Positions 7,931-15,408 are shown, counted from the first letter of the stretch. The stretch: 26,237 bases of DNA from Bacillota bacterium (GCA_023386315.1 JAEWJZ010000006.1:1-26237); one strand, 5' to 3'. Program-made: numbers and translations. The notes: generated by a model from the sequence alone, not told the origin.

Positions 7931-9042
7931 AGTGCATCTCCCCTTTCATCTTTCCTGCCTTTCTTTGGGTCATTATAGCACGTTCCTCCATAAAGCTCTA
8001 CGATATCTTCGATAATCAAAAGTCCGATGGGGCCAAGGATAAATCCTAAAATACCAAAAAGCTGCAGTCCTACATACATGGCCACCAGCGTTTCCAAAGG
8101 CGTCAGCCCCACTTTACCTCCCATTATTTTTGCTTCCATGATTTCCCTCACAAAATAGCAGATAATATAAATAATAATGAGGCCTATTCCTGATAGCCAG
8201 TTTTTTTCAATCAGTGAAATAAGGGCCCAGGGTATCAAAACAGTTCCGGTACCAAATATAGGCATGGCATCCAGTAATCCGATTATGATTCCCAGCAGAA
8301 TAAAATAAGGGTTTTTCAGAAGAAACAACCCGACAGAGCAGATTATCATCGTAAAAAGCATAATGGCTCCCTGAGTCTTCAGCCAGGCACTTCCTACCGT
8401 CATCAGGCGGTTGCCAAGCATTGCATACTCATAGCAGAACATGGAATTATCCCGCCGGGTGCGGATATCATCCATCTCCTGAAGGGATAAAACGGTTGCA
8501 ATCAATAAAATTACCAGAATGACAGTCAGCTGAACCACCCATTTCAAAACTGTCATGGAATTTGTCATCAGAAATGGCATTGCCCTGCTTTTTATAGCTG
8601 CTTCACCGCCGGTTAATATATCGCTGACCACATTCACCATGTAACCATCCGGGAGTTTTAGAAACCGTTCCACAAAGCAACAGTTTGCCATCAGCCAGGA
8701 GTTTATACCGTCTAAAATCAGAGGAAGGTTTTTTAACAGCAGCCTTGCTTCCATAAAAAGCTTTCTTCCTGCAAAATAAAGGAACACTCCAAGCACAATC
8801 ATAAAAAGAAAAATTTCTACTCCTCCGATCAGTGCAAGAGGCAGAGATATCACTCTTTTTTTATAATTAAACCTTGTTTTTCTCTCAATCCAAAGGGCAG
8901 AAGGACGGAGGGAAAGTGCAAATACATATGCAATCAAAAAGGGAATCACAAGAGGCAGCAAAAACCGAAAGCTTAAATAAACTGCCCCTGTAACTCCCAA
9001 TATTAAAATTGTTTTCTTCAGTTTCCTGCTCGGTTTCTCCAT
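7927..9042 (-). CDS. ytvI: YtvI-like sporulation membrane protein (AI-2E/PerM transporter family)
   Basis: A 371-aa polytopic membrane protein. Hydrophobic segments lie near 10-45 (two), 63-90, about 165-190, and a cluster from about 230 to 345. The family signature region LDAMPIFGTGTVLIPW and GLTPLETLVAMYVG identifies the AI-2E (UPF0118) family. The length equals that of Bacillus YtvI, the sporulation member. The transported substrate is unknown; the family name does not prove AI-2 export. Start ATG at 9042 with AGGTG upstream. A GCATATT (about 9108-9114 on plus) resembles a sigma-E -35, but the matching -10 is poor. The next gene starts at its stop codon (ATGA overlap). Confidence 0.84.
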   Translation of the reverse strand: MEKPSRKLKKTILILGVTGAVYLSFRFLLPLVIPFLIAYVFALSLRPSALWIERKTRFNYKKRVISLPLALIGGVEIFLFMIVLGVFLYFAGRKLFMEARLLLKNLPLILDGINSWLMANCCFVERFLKLPDGYMVNVVSDILTGGEAAIKSRAMPFLMTNSMTVLKWVVQLTVILVILLIATVLSLQEMDDIRTRRDNSMFCYEYAMLGNRLMTVGSAWLKTQGAIMLFTMIICSVGLFLLKNPYFILLGIIIGLLDAMPIFGTGTVLIPWALISLIEKNWLSGIGLIIIYIICYFVREIMEAKIMGGKVGLTPLETLVAMYVGLQLFGILGFILGPIGLLIIEDIVELYGGTCYNDPKKGRKDERGDAL

Positions 9043-9061
9043 GGACTCACCTGTTTCTGAT

Positions 9062-9080
9062 TTGTACTTCTTTTGTACAA
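9062..9080. promoter_or_regulatory. Inverted repeat upstream of ytvI, possible operator
   Basis: TTGTAC (9062-9067) and GTACAA (9075-9080) form a perfect 6-bp dyad with a 7-nt spacer, 20 nt before the ytvI start. It could be a regulator site or a small hairpin in the 5' UTR; there is no direct support for either. Confidence 0.35.
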
Positions 9081-9140
9081 GGATTATTATTGATCAAACG
9101 GCGAAAAATATGCAGAAACTCAAATAGTAAAAAATTCCTT

Positions 9141-9842
9141 TTAAAATGCAGCCTGCCAGGAAAAATATTGAAACATGCCTTCATTCGGTTTTATGGAAAA
9201 AGTCATTTTCTTTCTCGATAAAGGATGTGTAAATGTAAGTCCAGAAGCAAACAGGGCAACATTTCCTTTTGCTTTGAAGTCCTGAAATTCAGGGTTATAT
9301 TTACGGTCTCCCCAAAGGGGGGTGCCATGGCCAGCCATCTGCACGCGGATCTGGTGATGACGGCCGGTCTTTAACCGTATTTTAAGAAGACTCAGTTCTC
9401 TGCTTTCCAAATTAATACAATCCACAATCCAGTAATCCAGCTCTGCAGGTTTTGCACTTTTTATCCCCTTTTCCACAATTTTGGAAGAATTATTTTTTCC
9501 GTCTTTCCACAAATAATCCACGTAGGTGCCAAAGTTATCCACAGGTTTTCCACAAACAACTGCATAATAAATTTTCTCCATCTGATGCTCAGAAACCTGT
9601 CTGCTTAAAGCCTCAGCGGCTATTTGGGATTTTGCATAGACCATTATTCCCCCAACCGGCTTGTCCAGTCTGTGGATAACTCCTACATATGGCTCCCCTT
9701 TCTTTGTGGATAGTGTGTTGATATGTTTCTTTATTTCACTAACCATATCCGGTTCAAAAGTCTTTCCCGACTGAGACTCAATTCCTGCCGGTTTTTCCAC
9801 CACAAGAATCTCATCATCTTCAAATAATATATTAAGCTTCAT
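9141..9842 (-). CDS. RluA-family RNA pseudouridine synthase
   Basis: A 233-aa stand-alone pseudouridine synthase, converting specific uridines in rRNA or tRNA. The catalytic motif HRLDKPVGG is at about 57-65 with catalytic Asp60. KIRLKTGRHHQIRVQMAG (about 158-175) is the second family block, and there is no N-terminal S4 domain. This resembles the short RluA/RluC-like paralogues common in Clostridia; the target site cannot be assigned. The ATG at 9842 lies within the 3' end of the nitroreductase gene (11-nt overlap) with GAGGAG upstream, so it is probably co-translated. A 98-bp gap separates it from ytvI. Confidence 0.9.
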   Translation of the reverse strand: MKLNILFEDDEILVVEKPAGIESQSGKTFEPDMVSEIKKHINTLSTKKGEPYVGVIHRLDKPVGGIMVYAKSQIAAEALSRQVSEHQMEKIYYAVVCGKPVDNFGTYVDYLWKDGKNNSSKIVEKGIKSAKPAELDYWIVDCINLESRELSLLKIRLKTGRHHQIRVQMAGHGTPLWGDRKYNPEFQDFKAKGNVALFASGLTFTHPLSRKKMTFSIKPNEGMFQYFSWQAAF

Positions 9843-10587
9843 CTGTCTGCTGCTCCTCTTTTTCCCACTGATCCATCATTGCCTTTACAGATCGGCTCAT
9901 CTCTCTGCTGAAATCACAATTCCATTTGCGGCTGCAGAAGGCCCGGATCCACCGTTCAAAATCTTCGCCCCTGTCAGTAACTTTATTTAATTCAGACTCA
10001 AATCTTTCCGGCTCCATCCGGCGGTAAGAATTTTCAAAAACTACCGCTTCTGGTCTTAGTCTTTTCGGCTTTACTCTGTCTGATTGCTGCTGAACGGGAT
10101 AACCAAAAACTAACATTGCCGCAGGCACTGCATACCTGGGAAGAGAAAATAATTCCCGGTGAGTTTCGTACTGTTCTAATATATCCCCAATATAACAGGA
10201 GCCGATTCCCATGGATTGTGCTGCAACCACCGCATTCTGCGCCGCTATTAACGCATCGTCCGCTGCCAGCATAAAATCTCCCATTCCAGGTGCCCTGACT
10301 GTATCCTCATACTTGCAAAACAGGTCATACCATTTTTGATAATCCGCCACAAACACAAGTACCATGGGTGCCTGGGCAATAAATGGCTGATTGTCACAAG
10401 TCACAGACAATTTCTTTTTTAATTCCGGATCCGTCACATCTATAATGGAATATAAAGTCATATTGCCTGCAGTCGGTGCCTGCAGGGCCGCTTCAATGAT
10501 TGCTGCCTTTTTCTCCTGCTCAATCTGCTTCTCTTCATAAACACGGACAGACTTTCTCTCCATCAGTTCCTTCACCGTTTTATTCAT
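9832..10587 (-). CDS. Nitroreductase-family FMN oxidoreductase (NfsA/NfrA-like)
   Basis: A 251-aa flavin-dependent NAD(P)H oxidoreductase. The N-terminal MERKSVRVYEE and APTAGNMT are the FMN-phosphate contacts of the family. The central DALIAAQNAVVAAQSMGIGSCYIG segment, followed by VFGYPVQQ, is typical. The length (about 250 aa) and Arg/Lys-rich middle fit the NfsA/FRP subgroup. The physiological acceptor is unknown. Start ATG at 10587 with GAGGG 8 nt upstream, transcribed from a good promoter at 10626-10654. It heads a two-gene unit with the overlapping pseudouridine synthase. Confidence 0.88.
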   Translation of the reverse strand: MNKTVKELMERKSVRVYEEKQIEQEKKAAIIEAALQAPTAGNMTLYSIIDVTDPELKKKLSVTCDNQPFIAQAPMVLVFVADYQKWYDLFCKYEDTVRAPGMGDFMLAADDALIAAQNAVVAAQSMGIGSCYIGDILEQYETHRELFSLPRYAVPAAMLVFGYPVQQQSDRVKPKRLRPEAVVFENSYRRMEPERFESELNKVTDRGEDFERWIRAFCSRKWNCDFSREMSRSVKAMMDQWEKEEQQTDEA

Positions 10588-10625
10588 TTAATTATCCCTC
10601 TCTTTGCATGACTTTTGTTTCATTG

Positions 10626-10654
10626 ATTATATTTCATACTGCAAATAATAGCAA
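10626..10654 (-). promoter_or_regulatory. Vegetative promoter of the nitroreductase operon
   Basis: Minus strand TTGCTA (10654-10649), 17-nt spacer, TATAAT (10631-10626). Divergent from the hlyIII promoter 33 bp away. Confidence 0.75.
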
Positions 10655-10686
10655 TGAAGATTTTTACTTTGAAATTCAAAAAATAC

Positions 10687-10715
10687 TTGCATTCTTTTTC
10701 GCAAAAGTGTATAGT
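10687..10715 (+). promoter_or_regulatory. Vegetative promoter of the hlyIII gene
   Basis: TTGCAT (10687-10692), 17-nt spacer, TATAGT (10710-10715). The start point near 10722 leaves a 5' UTR of about 65 nt that contains a small GTAGT/ACTAC dyad (10733-10749). Confidence 0.75.
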
Positions 10716-10787
10716 ATATAAAAAGACATTACGTAGTTTTCATTACTACATCACAAGTTTTTAATTCTCATGCAAGGAGGTTTCATT

Positions 10788-11435
10788 ATGAACATAAAAA
10801 TTAAAGATCCAGTCAGTGCAGGCACTCATTTTATAGCCATGCTTCTGGCCCTGATTGCGGCAACTCCTCTGCTTATCAAAGCTTCTGCAGACGGAGAACT
10901 TCATCTGGCATCCCTCGCGGTATTCAGTATCAGCATGGTTCTTCTCTACGCCGCCAGCACCATCTATCATACCCTTGATATTTCTCCAAAGATTAATAAG
11001 CTGTTGAAAAAATTAGATCACATGATGATATTTATCCTGATTGCGGGAACCTACACTCCGGTCTGTCTAATTGTTCTGGGTGACAAAACCGGTCTGGGCC
11101 TCCTTGCTCTTGTCTGGGGAATCGCCATATTAGGGATGGTAATCAAAGCATTCTTCGTGATGTGCCCAAGATGGTTTTCCTCCGTTATTTATATTGCCAT
11201 GGGCTGGATCTGCGTCCTGGCTTTCCGTAAGATCGTTTTAGCTCTGCCTCCTGCTGCCTTTATCTGGCTTTTGGCAGGCGGACTGATCTATACGATCGGA
11301 GGCATCATATATGCATTAAAGCTTCCTCTGTTTCAATCCAGGCATAAAAGCTTCGGCAACCATGAGCTTTTTCATCTGTTTGTAATGGGCGGGAGCTTCT
11401 GCCACTACATCCTCATGTATCAATTCGTAGCTTAG
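10788..11435 (+). CDS. Hemolysin III / PAQR-family membrane protein (YqfA-like)
   Basis: A 215-aa seven-helix membrane protein of the hemolysin III/PAQR family. Conserved polar residues that line the family's metal site are visible: the N-terminal Ser-His region (SAGTHF), IYHTLD, LDHMMIF, and the C-terminal HELFHLFVMGGSFCHY. Bacterial members are linked to membrane homeostasis and, in a few cases, pore formation; a toxin role should not be assumed. The start is the ATG at 10788, with AAGGAGG 7 nt upstream, rather than an in-frame ATG 18 nt earlier. It is a single-gene plus-strand unit with its own promoter and a bidirectional terminator. Confidence 0.92.
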   Translation: MNIKIKDPVSAGTHFIAMLLALIAATPLLIKASADGELHLASLAVFSISMVLLYAASTIYHTLDISPKINKLLKKLDHMMIFILIAGTYTPVCLIVLGDKTGLGLLALVWGIAILGMVIKAFFVMCPRWFSSVIYIAMGWICVLAFRKIVLALPPAAFIWLLAGGLIYTIGGIIYALKLPLFQSRHKSFGNHELFHLFVMGGSFCHYILMYQFVA

Positions 11436-11440
11436 GATAA

Positions 11441-11491
11441 AAAAAAGAAGACTGAACGCATCCTGCAGAATGCCCGACAGTCTTCTTTTTT
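11441..11491. terminator. Bidirectional terminator between hlyIII and ppnP
   Basis: Perfect 14-bp arms (11441-11454 and 11478-11491) with A-rich and T-rich outer ends, giving T-runs on both strands. It lies 5 nt after the hlyIII stop and 2 nt after the convergent ppnP stop. Confidence 0.93.
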
Positions 11492-11493
11492 GT

Positions 11494-11811
11494 CTATTCC
11501 TTTATATAAGAACAGCAATAATCCGTTACTTCATCAGTTGAAACTTTAAATTTACTGTTTGACGGTACTGTAAAAGACTGCCCTGCCTCGTAAATTTCCC
11601 AGTTATCACTATCCGGCAGCAGTGCTTCCAGCTTACCGGCAAGAATTTCCATCAATTCCTGATCTTCTGTACCAAACTCATATTCTCCCGGCAAAATTAT
11701 TCCGAGTGTTTTCCTGGAGCCGTCCTCAAACAAAACCGTACGGCTCGTTACCTTACCGCCATAATAGACATTTGCTTTCTTTATTACTGTAACACGTTCA
11801 AACTGAGCCAT
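11494..11811 (-). CDS. ppnP: Pyrimidine/purine nucleoside phosphorylase PpnP family (YaiE)
   Basis: A 105-aa single-cupin protein of the PpnP (formerly DUF1255) family, which phosphorolyses several nucleosides to base plus ribose 1-phosphate. Visible family blocks: [33 protein letters not shown], and the C-terminal [11 protein letters not shown] followed by DYCCSYIKE. The ATG at 11811 is chosen because GGAGG lies 7-8 nt upstream and it aligns with the short E. coli homologue. A 26-residue upstream extension has no SD and would overlap the preceding GIY-YIG gene. It is the second gene of a unit with the GIY-YIG protein. Confidence 0.88.
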   Translation of the reverse strand: MAQFERVTVIKKANVYYGGKVTSRTVLFEDGSRKTLGIILPGEYEFGTEDQELMEILAGKLEALLPDSDNWEIYEAGQSFTVPSNSKFKVSTDEVTDYCCSYIKE

Positions 11812-11885
11812 TCCAGATTCCTCCGTCAATATACTGTATCCTAAGATGTGATAATTTAATATACTAAAGTAAGAAAGTAAAAAAG

Positions 11886-12140
11886 TCAATCCTGACTTCC
11901 AGAATCTTTTATAAGAAACAGCTTGTCCTTTCTGGAAAGCTTCTTTATCTGCACCTCACGGCGCATAGCCTCTTCCTTCGTTGGATAAGATTCATAATAG
12001 ACCAGTTCCACCGGTCTTCTTGACTTTGTATATTTGGCACCCTTTCCCTGGTTATGGGCTTCGATTCTTTTTTCCAGATGGTTTGTCCAACCGCAGTAAA
12101 GAGTATTATCCGCGCATTTAACCAAATAAGTATAATTCAT
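11886..12140 (-). CDS. GIY-YIG nuclease-fold protein (YhbQ/UPF0213 family)
   Basis: An 84-aa single-domain GIY-YIG protein. The motif is divergent at the N-terminus ([17 protein letters not shown]), with Arg (KRIEAHN) and the catalytic-position Glu in [19 protein letters not shown]. This is the UPF0213/YhbQ family, small stand-alone proteins with nuclease fold and poorly known roles in DNA metabolism. Start ATG at 12140 preceded by GGAGA. Located 74 nt upstream of ppnP in the same direction and likely co-transcribed from the promoter near 12296-12325 through a structured leader. Confidence 0.88.
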   Translation of the reverse strand: MNYTYLVKCADNTLYCGWTNHLEKRIEAHNQGKGAKYTKSRRPVELVYYESYPTKEEAMRREVQIKKLSRKDKLFLIKDSGSQD

Positions 12141-12176
12141 TTTTCTTCTCCATTTGTAAATATGATGCTATGTAAA

Positions 12177-12209
12177 CGGTAATAACGCCTTGCAATCGCG
12201 TCACTACCG
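12177..12209 (-). promoter_or_regulatory. Wobble-biased hairpin in the GIY-YIG leader
   Basis: Arms 12177-12188 and 12198-12209 pair over 12 positions with a 9-nt loop. On the minus strand every position pairs, two as G-U. On the plus strand those two become A-C mismatches. That asymmetry points to a structure in minus-strand RNA. It lies just upstream of the GIY-YIG SD and is followed by TTTACAT rather than a strong T-run, so it is a weak terminator or another UTR element. Confidence 0.6.
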
Positions 12210-12295
12210 CCCAGGCTAACCTGTCATCTATCTTAAGCACCAGCTGGATGCGTTATGGCGCCGTCGATGGTTGAACAAAGCTTAAGCTATAATAT

Positions 12296-12325
12296 ATTAT
12301 ATAACAGGACTTGCCGATATGTGAA
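12296..12325 (-). promoter_or_regulatory. Candidate promoter of the GIY-YIG/ppnP unit
   Basis: TTCACA (12325-12320), 18-nt spacer, TATAAT (12301-12296) on the minus strand. Transcription from here would begin near 12289 and include about 150 nt of structured leader (AGCTTAAGCT, CCAGCTGG and CAGG/CCTG dyads, then the 12-bp hairpin). The AT-rich surroundings make the -10 less certain. Confidence 0.5.
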
Positions 12326-12381
12326 TAGCAATCTTTATAGTACCCTGTTTTAATAAAATCATGCAGTAGATAACTGACAGA

Positions 12382-12418
12382 AATGCCAGACAAAAGCATA
12401 TCACCTTTGCCTGGCATT
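12382..12418 (-). terminator. Terminator-like hairpin after sipL
   Basis: 15-bp arms (12382-12396 and 12404-12418), 7-nt loop. All pairs are kept on the minus strand through two G-U pairs, while two mismatch on the plus strand. It lies 4 nt after the sipL stop. The following T-run is short (TTTCTGT), so it may be weak or Rho-assisted. Confidence 0.7.
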
Positions 12419-12422
12419 GATT

Positions 12423-13994
12423 TTATGAAACTTCTTTTACAAGAATTAACCGGTCTCCTGGCTTTACAGTACTTTCCGTAAGACCGTTGGTCGCCATGAT
12501 CGTGTCAATTGTTGTATGGAATTTTTTTGCAATTTTCCACAGGGTATCATCGGGCTGAACAATATAACCTACAATCCCGGGCAGTTTTTGTAAATTATTT
12601 AAATCCATGGGAGAATCCACCGCACTGGTTATAATCTGTTCGCAAACCGGCTGTAAAGCCAGAAGATCCAGGGAAATAGTGGCTTTTACCTCAATGGTTC
12701 CTCCGCCCATCATAACTGCACTTAACTGTTCCAGACCTGGATTCAGCTGACAGATGGTAGATTCATTAATTCCAGGTGCCTCAATCAGAAAATGGAACGG
12801 AATGTCTTCCACTGCACACTGAATGGGCTGCGAGTCATCAGACGTCATATACAGGATTTTTACTTCCAGAACGCCTTCCACATGAAGTCCGTCTTCCTTT
12901 ACTTCCGTATCATCAATTTTAACCGTTCCCTCACTGTGACAAATCTGGAGAATCCGGTCTGCATGTTCCAGTGTAATTTTCTCCGCAATTTTACATTTAC
13001 TCATATTCTTAGTAAGTATCTTATCAAAGCAGGCATCTCCTGTCTGAAGTGCCAGATCACGGTTGGTAGAATATAAGTCATTTAACAGCTCCATATTTTC
13101 TTCTTTATAAAGCTTCATATCCAGTTCCAATACTGCATCCACATCTGTTTCCCGCATTTCACCGTCTGAATCAGGTTTCGCCTCAATATCCTTGTGGATC
13201 AGCCGCACCATGACAATTGGTACCATGTCTTCTGTTACATCCTGAACTTCTATTTCTCCTGAAAATGGAATACTCTCTTCCAACCACTGAATGGGAGCAT
13301 TTTCCCCTTCTCCCTGATAAATAATAAAAACCATCAGTTCACCGTCAAGCATCATCTTTCCGTTCATAGGCCTGGTGGTTACGCCTCTTAATATCATTTC
13401 GCTCCACAATATATGATCAATATTAGGCTTATTCCCAGACAGGCTGATGGTATCCTTAATCCGAAACGTGTCCTTATGGCGAAGAGCAATCGTTGCAACA
13501 TCCACCTTTTTGCGAAGAGTCTCTACATTGGGAGCATCGCCTGCGACGGGTTTCGTGTCCACTTCTACAGCAGCGTCTACGTCGCAAATAGTCTCAACCT
13601 TTACCTGCAGCGTTACAATGGCCTTTACGCTTAATTTCCTGGAATTAATGATTCCTGCATTTAAATCTTCCAATTCGCAGAATACCTGCACCATATCCTT
13701 TTCTTCCAGTCCGGGTACATTAATTGGTTCTTCAAAATTAATGCTCCCGCTTAAAGTACAAAGTCCGCCTTCTGCTCCCCGATACAAAACGGTAAAATCC
13801 ATCTTTCCCCGGACTACTACCCGTTCCGCCTGGTTCTTGACGGAATCAATGGTAATCTCACCGGAACTAAGAATAATCTGCTCCACATCATCCATGCTGT
13901 CAGGGACAATGAAATCATCGTCAAGCGTAATCTGGGATGTGGCGTTTCCTTTCCAACGATTCATATGTATGTTTTTCTTCACCAGCTCCAACAT
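12423..13994 (-). CDS. sipL: SipL-like spore morphogenetic protein (SPOCS/DUF3794 repeats + LysM)
   Basis: A 523-aa protein with SPOCS (DUF3794) domains, recognisable by repeats of the V-R-G-x-hydrophobic strand pattern (about 25-145, 175-300 and 335-445), and a C-terminal LysM domain (about 476-520, GYIVQPDDTLWKIAKKF and LTESTVKPGDRLILV). That architecture is the one of C. difficile SipL, which binds the spore-coat ATPase SpoIVA through its LysM and is needed to localise the coat on the forespore. The start ATG at 13994 has AGGTG 9 nt upstream. A sigma-E-like promoter sits at 14035-14063, consistent with mother-cell expression. No signal peptide is seen, as expected for a mother-cell cytosolic coat factor. 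Confidence 0.92.
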   Translation of the reverse strand: MLELVKKNIHMNRWKGNATSQITLDDDFIVPDSMDDVEQIILSSGEITIDSVKNQAERVVVRGKMDFTVLYRGAEGGLCTLSGSINFEEPINVPGLEEKDMVQVFCELEDLNAGIINSRKLSVKAIVTLQVKVETICDVDAAVEVDTKPVAGDAPNVETLRKKVDVATIALRHKDTFRIKDTISLSGNKPNIDHILWSEMILRGVTTRPMNGKMMLDGELMVFIIYQGEGENAPIQWLEESIPFSGEIEVQDVTEDMVPIVMVRLIHKDIEAKPDSDGEMRETDVDAVLELDMKLYKEENMELLNDLYSTNRDLALQTGDACFDKILTKNMSKCKIAEKITLEHADRILQICHSEGTVKIDDTEVKEDGLHVEGVLEVKILYMTSDDSQPIQCAVEDIPFHFLIEAPGINESTICQLNPGLEQLSAVMMGGGTIEVKATISLDLLALQPVCEQIITSAVDSPMDLNNLQKLPGIVGYIVQPDDTLWKIAKKFHTTIDTIMATNGLTESTVKPGDRLILVKEVS

Positions 13995-13997
13995 GAA

Positions 13998-14051
13998 AAA
14001 GCACCTGCCTTACCTTCTTTTATTCCTTTAAGAAAGTGTATGCAGGTGCAT
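13998..14051 (-). promoter_or_regulatory. Hairpin overlapping the sipL SD, terminator-like
   Basis: On the minus strand GCACCTGC (from about 14050) pairs with GCAGGTGC (ending about 14001), and inside this ACTTTCTT pairs with AAGAAGGT. The 3' arm contains the sipL SD (AGGTG) and is followed by TTTTTC and then ATG. It could terminate cysE read-through or hide the SD in long transcripts. The sigma-E transcript starts inside the element and lacks the 5' arm. Confidence 0.6.
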
Positions 14052-14063
14052 GTTCCAATATAC
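14035..14063 (-). promoter_or_regulatory. Sigma-E-type promoter of sipL
   Basis: Minus strand -35 GTATATT (14063-14057), 14-nt spacer, -10 CATACACT (14042-14035). The -10 is a full match to CATACAMT; the -35 has one mismatch to KMATATT. The predicted start is near 14028. Confidence 0.75.
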
Positions 14064-14072
14064 TTTTTTTAT

Positions 14073-14753
14073 TTATTCCGGGGATTTCTCCTCTTCGTTT
14101 AAATTCTCCGTTTCTTTTTCAGAAAGCAGGTTCTCCAGTTTAAGCAGCTTCTCTTCCAGCTCCTTCACACGTTCCTCCATCATACAGTAATGCTCCATGG
14201 TAACCATCTTGCTTTCTTTCTTTGGTATAGGGACTCCGTCGATCTTTACCGGACGCGCGGGAATTCCCACTGCGGTTACATTATTTTCCAACGGCTTTAA
14301 AAGCACGGCATTAGCTGCTATGGTACAGTTATCGCCGACTTCAAAAGAACCCAGAATCTTGGCACCTGCCCCTACTGTCACATTATTACCAAGCGTGGGG
14401 TGGCGCTTTCCTTTATTCAGTCCCACACCTCCAAGGGTAACGCCCTGATAAATAGTACAGTTATCCCCCACAACTGCAGTTTCTCCTATTACTACCCCAC
14501 AGCCATGGTCAATCAGTATACCGTGCCCCATTACTGCGCCGGGGTGAATCTCAATCAGTGTAAAAAATCTGGCTGTCTGGGAGATCAGTCTTGCAATAAA
14601 AAACATCTTGTGCTGATAAAACCAGTGGGCGAAACGATGCCAGATAAGTGCGTGAACACCCTGATACAAAAGCAGGACTTCCAGTTCATTCCTGGCTGCC
14701 GGATCCCGCTGCTTTACTGCTTTCACATCAAGCCATATATCCTTTAATATCAT
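14073..14753 (-). CDS. cysE: Serine O-acetyltransferase
   Basis: Acetylates L-serine with acetyl-CoA to O-acetylserine, the first step of cysteine synthesis. The 226-aa protein has the N-terminal helical domain (from MILKDIWLDVKAVKQRDPAA) and the left-handed beta-helix with catalytic His in MGHGILIDHGCGVVIGET, then IYQGVTLGG, KRHPTLGNNVTVGAGAKILG and GIPARPVK. The C-terminus ends in a predicted short coiled coil (MMEERVKELEEKLLKLENLL). The ATG at 14753 is chosen for AAGGAAGG upstream; a longer ORF reading adds 33 hydrophobic residues with no SD. An extended -10 promoter lies at 14797. No cysteine synthase gene is adjacent. Confidence 0.93.
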   Translation of the reverse strand: MILKDIWLDVKAVKQRDPAARNELEVLLLYQGVHALIWHRFAHWFYQHKMFFIARLISQTARFFTLIEIHPGAVMGHGILIDHGCGVVIGETAVVGDNCTIYQGVTLGGVGLNKGKRHPTLGNNVTVGAGAKILGSFEVGDNCTIAANAVLLKPLENNVTAVGIPARPVKIDGVPIPKKESKMVTMEHYCMMEERVKELEEKLLKLENLLSEKETENLNEEEKSPE

Positions 14754-14796
14754 ACGAACCTTCCTTTTCTCCTTACTTTCGACTCCTGTTTGATGT

Positions 14797-14805
14797 AGTA
14801 TATCA
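14797..14805 (-). promoter_or_regulatory. Extended -10 promoter of cysE
   Basis: TGATATACT on the minus strand (TGn plus TATACT at 14802-14797) with no good -35, 44 nt before the cysE ATG. No T-box or S-box signature is visible in the short leader. Confidence 0.5.
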
Positions 14806-14834
14806 TATGGCGGCAAAAGAAAAAAGAGAAATTT

Positions 14835-14875
14835 AAAATAGCTGCTCTGCAATATTTTTACAGAACAGCTATTTT
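14835..14875 (-). terminator. Terminator of the PrcB-like gene
   Basis: AAAATAGCTG.../CAGCTATTTT inverted repeat with arms of about 15 bp and a 10-nt loop, 10 nt after the stop. G-U pairs are retained only on the minus strand. It isolates cysE from the polyamine and PrcB genes. Confidence 0.85.
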
Positions 14876-14885
14876 CTTACATAAA

Positions 14886-15317
14886 TTATTGAAATACCAC
14901 CGGAAGCTCCGACATCTCCGTCCGAATCACAATAAATGGATAAGATGGTTCCGTTCCTGTATTTTCACCCTTTTCCGGACCAATTAATTCCGTATCAAGA
15001 ACTATGGAATTGTCAGTAAGATAAAGATCATTGACTGCTATGCTGTAACCCCCGCTTGCCTGCTTTCCATATCCAACTACTATGTAAAGATTTTTATCAT
15101 CACTGTAAGTCAGTTTAAAGGGTGACTGTTGTTTTTCTGCTATTATCTGTCTGAGTTCCTGTGGTATATCCGTATCTGCTACCACAGAAAAATCCAGATC
15201 CCGTACTTTGTCTCCATTATCTCCGTTTACTGTACACCCGCTTAGGGTACGAACTACCAGCACCCACATGGCGAGGCCGAAAAAAATCATCCATTTTCTG
15301 TTAAACAGTCTCTTCAT
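14886..15317 (-). CDS. PrcB-domain lipoprotein
   Basis: A 143-aa exported protein. Residues 8-27 form a hydrophobic signal segment ending in the lipobox LSGC (Cys28), so it is likely a membrane-anchored lipoprotein. The C-terminal half (GYGKQASGGYSIAVNDLYLT ... SYPFIVIRTE) matches the PrcB C-terminal domain pattern found in a Treponema protease-complex subunit and in many clostridial proteins of unknown role. The function is not known here. ATG at 15317 with GGGGAG 6 nt upstream; this SD is inside an inverted repeat. It lies 91 bp after aguB and may be expressed separately or by polyamine-operon read-through. Confidence 0.75.
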   Translation of the reverse strand: MKRLFNRKWMIFFGLAMWVLVVRTLSGCTVNGDNGDKVRDLDFSVVADTDIPQELRQIIAEKQQSPFKLTYSDDKNLYIVVGYGKQASGGYSIAVNDLYLTDNSIVLDTELIGPEKGENTGTEPSYPFIVIRTEMSELPVVFQ

Positions 15318-15367
15318 AGCGCACTCCCCAACTTATTGATTATTACTATTTATATGGGGAGTACGCC
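15318..15367 (-). promoter_or_regulatory. Inverted repeat sequestering the SD of the PrcB-like gene
   Basis: Arms 15318-15329 and 15356-15367 pair over 11-12 bp around a 26-nt AT-rich loop. The SD GGGGAG is part of the arm next to the start codon. There is no T-run, so it is not a classical terminator. The AT-rich loop includes TATAAAT, which could be a -10. Confidence 0.55.
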
Positions 15368-15408
15368 ATTTTTATGAAATTTTTTTATTTTTAACGCAGA
15401 TAATTAAG

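Noticed and set aside
10733..10749. GTAGT/ACTAC dyad in the hlyIII 5' UTR as riboswitch
   Set aside because: Only 5 bp in a short UTR; no conserved motif is recognisable.
14754..14852. 33-residue hydrophobic extension of CysE
   Set aside because: No SD, it would cover the extended -10 promoter, and serine acetyltransferases start at the helical domain.
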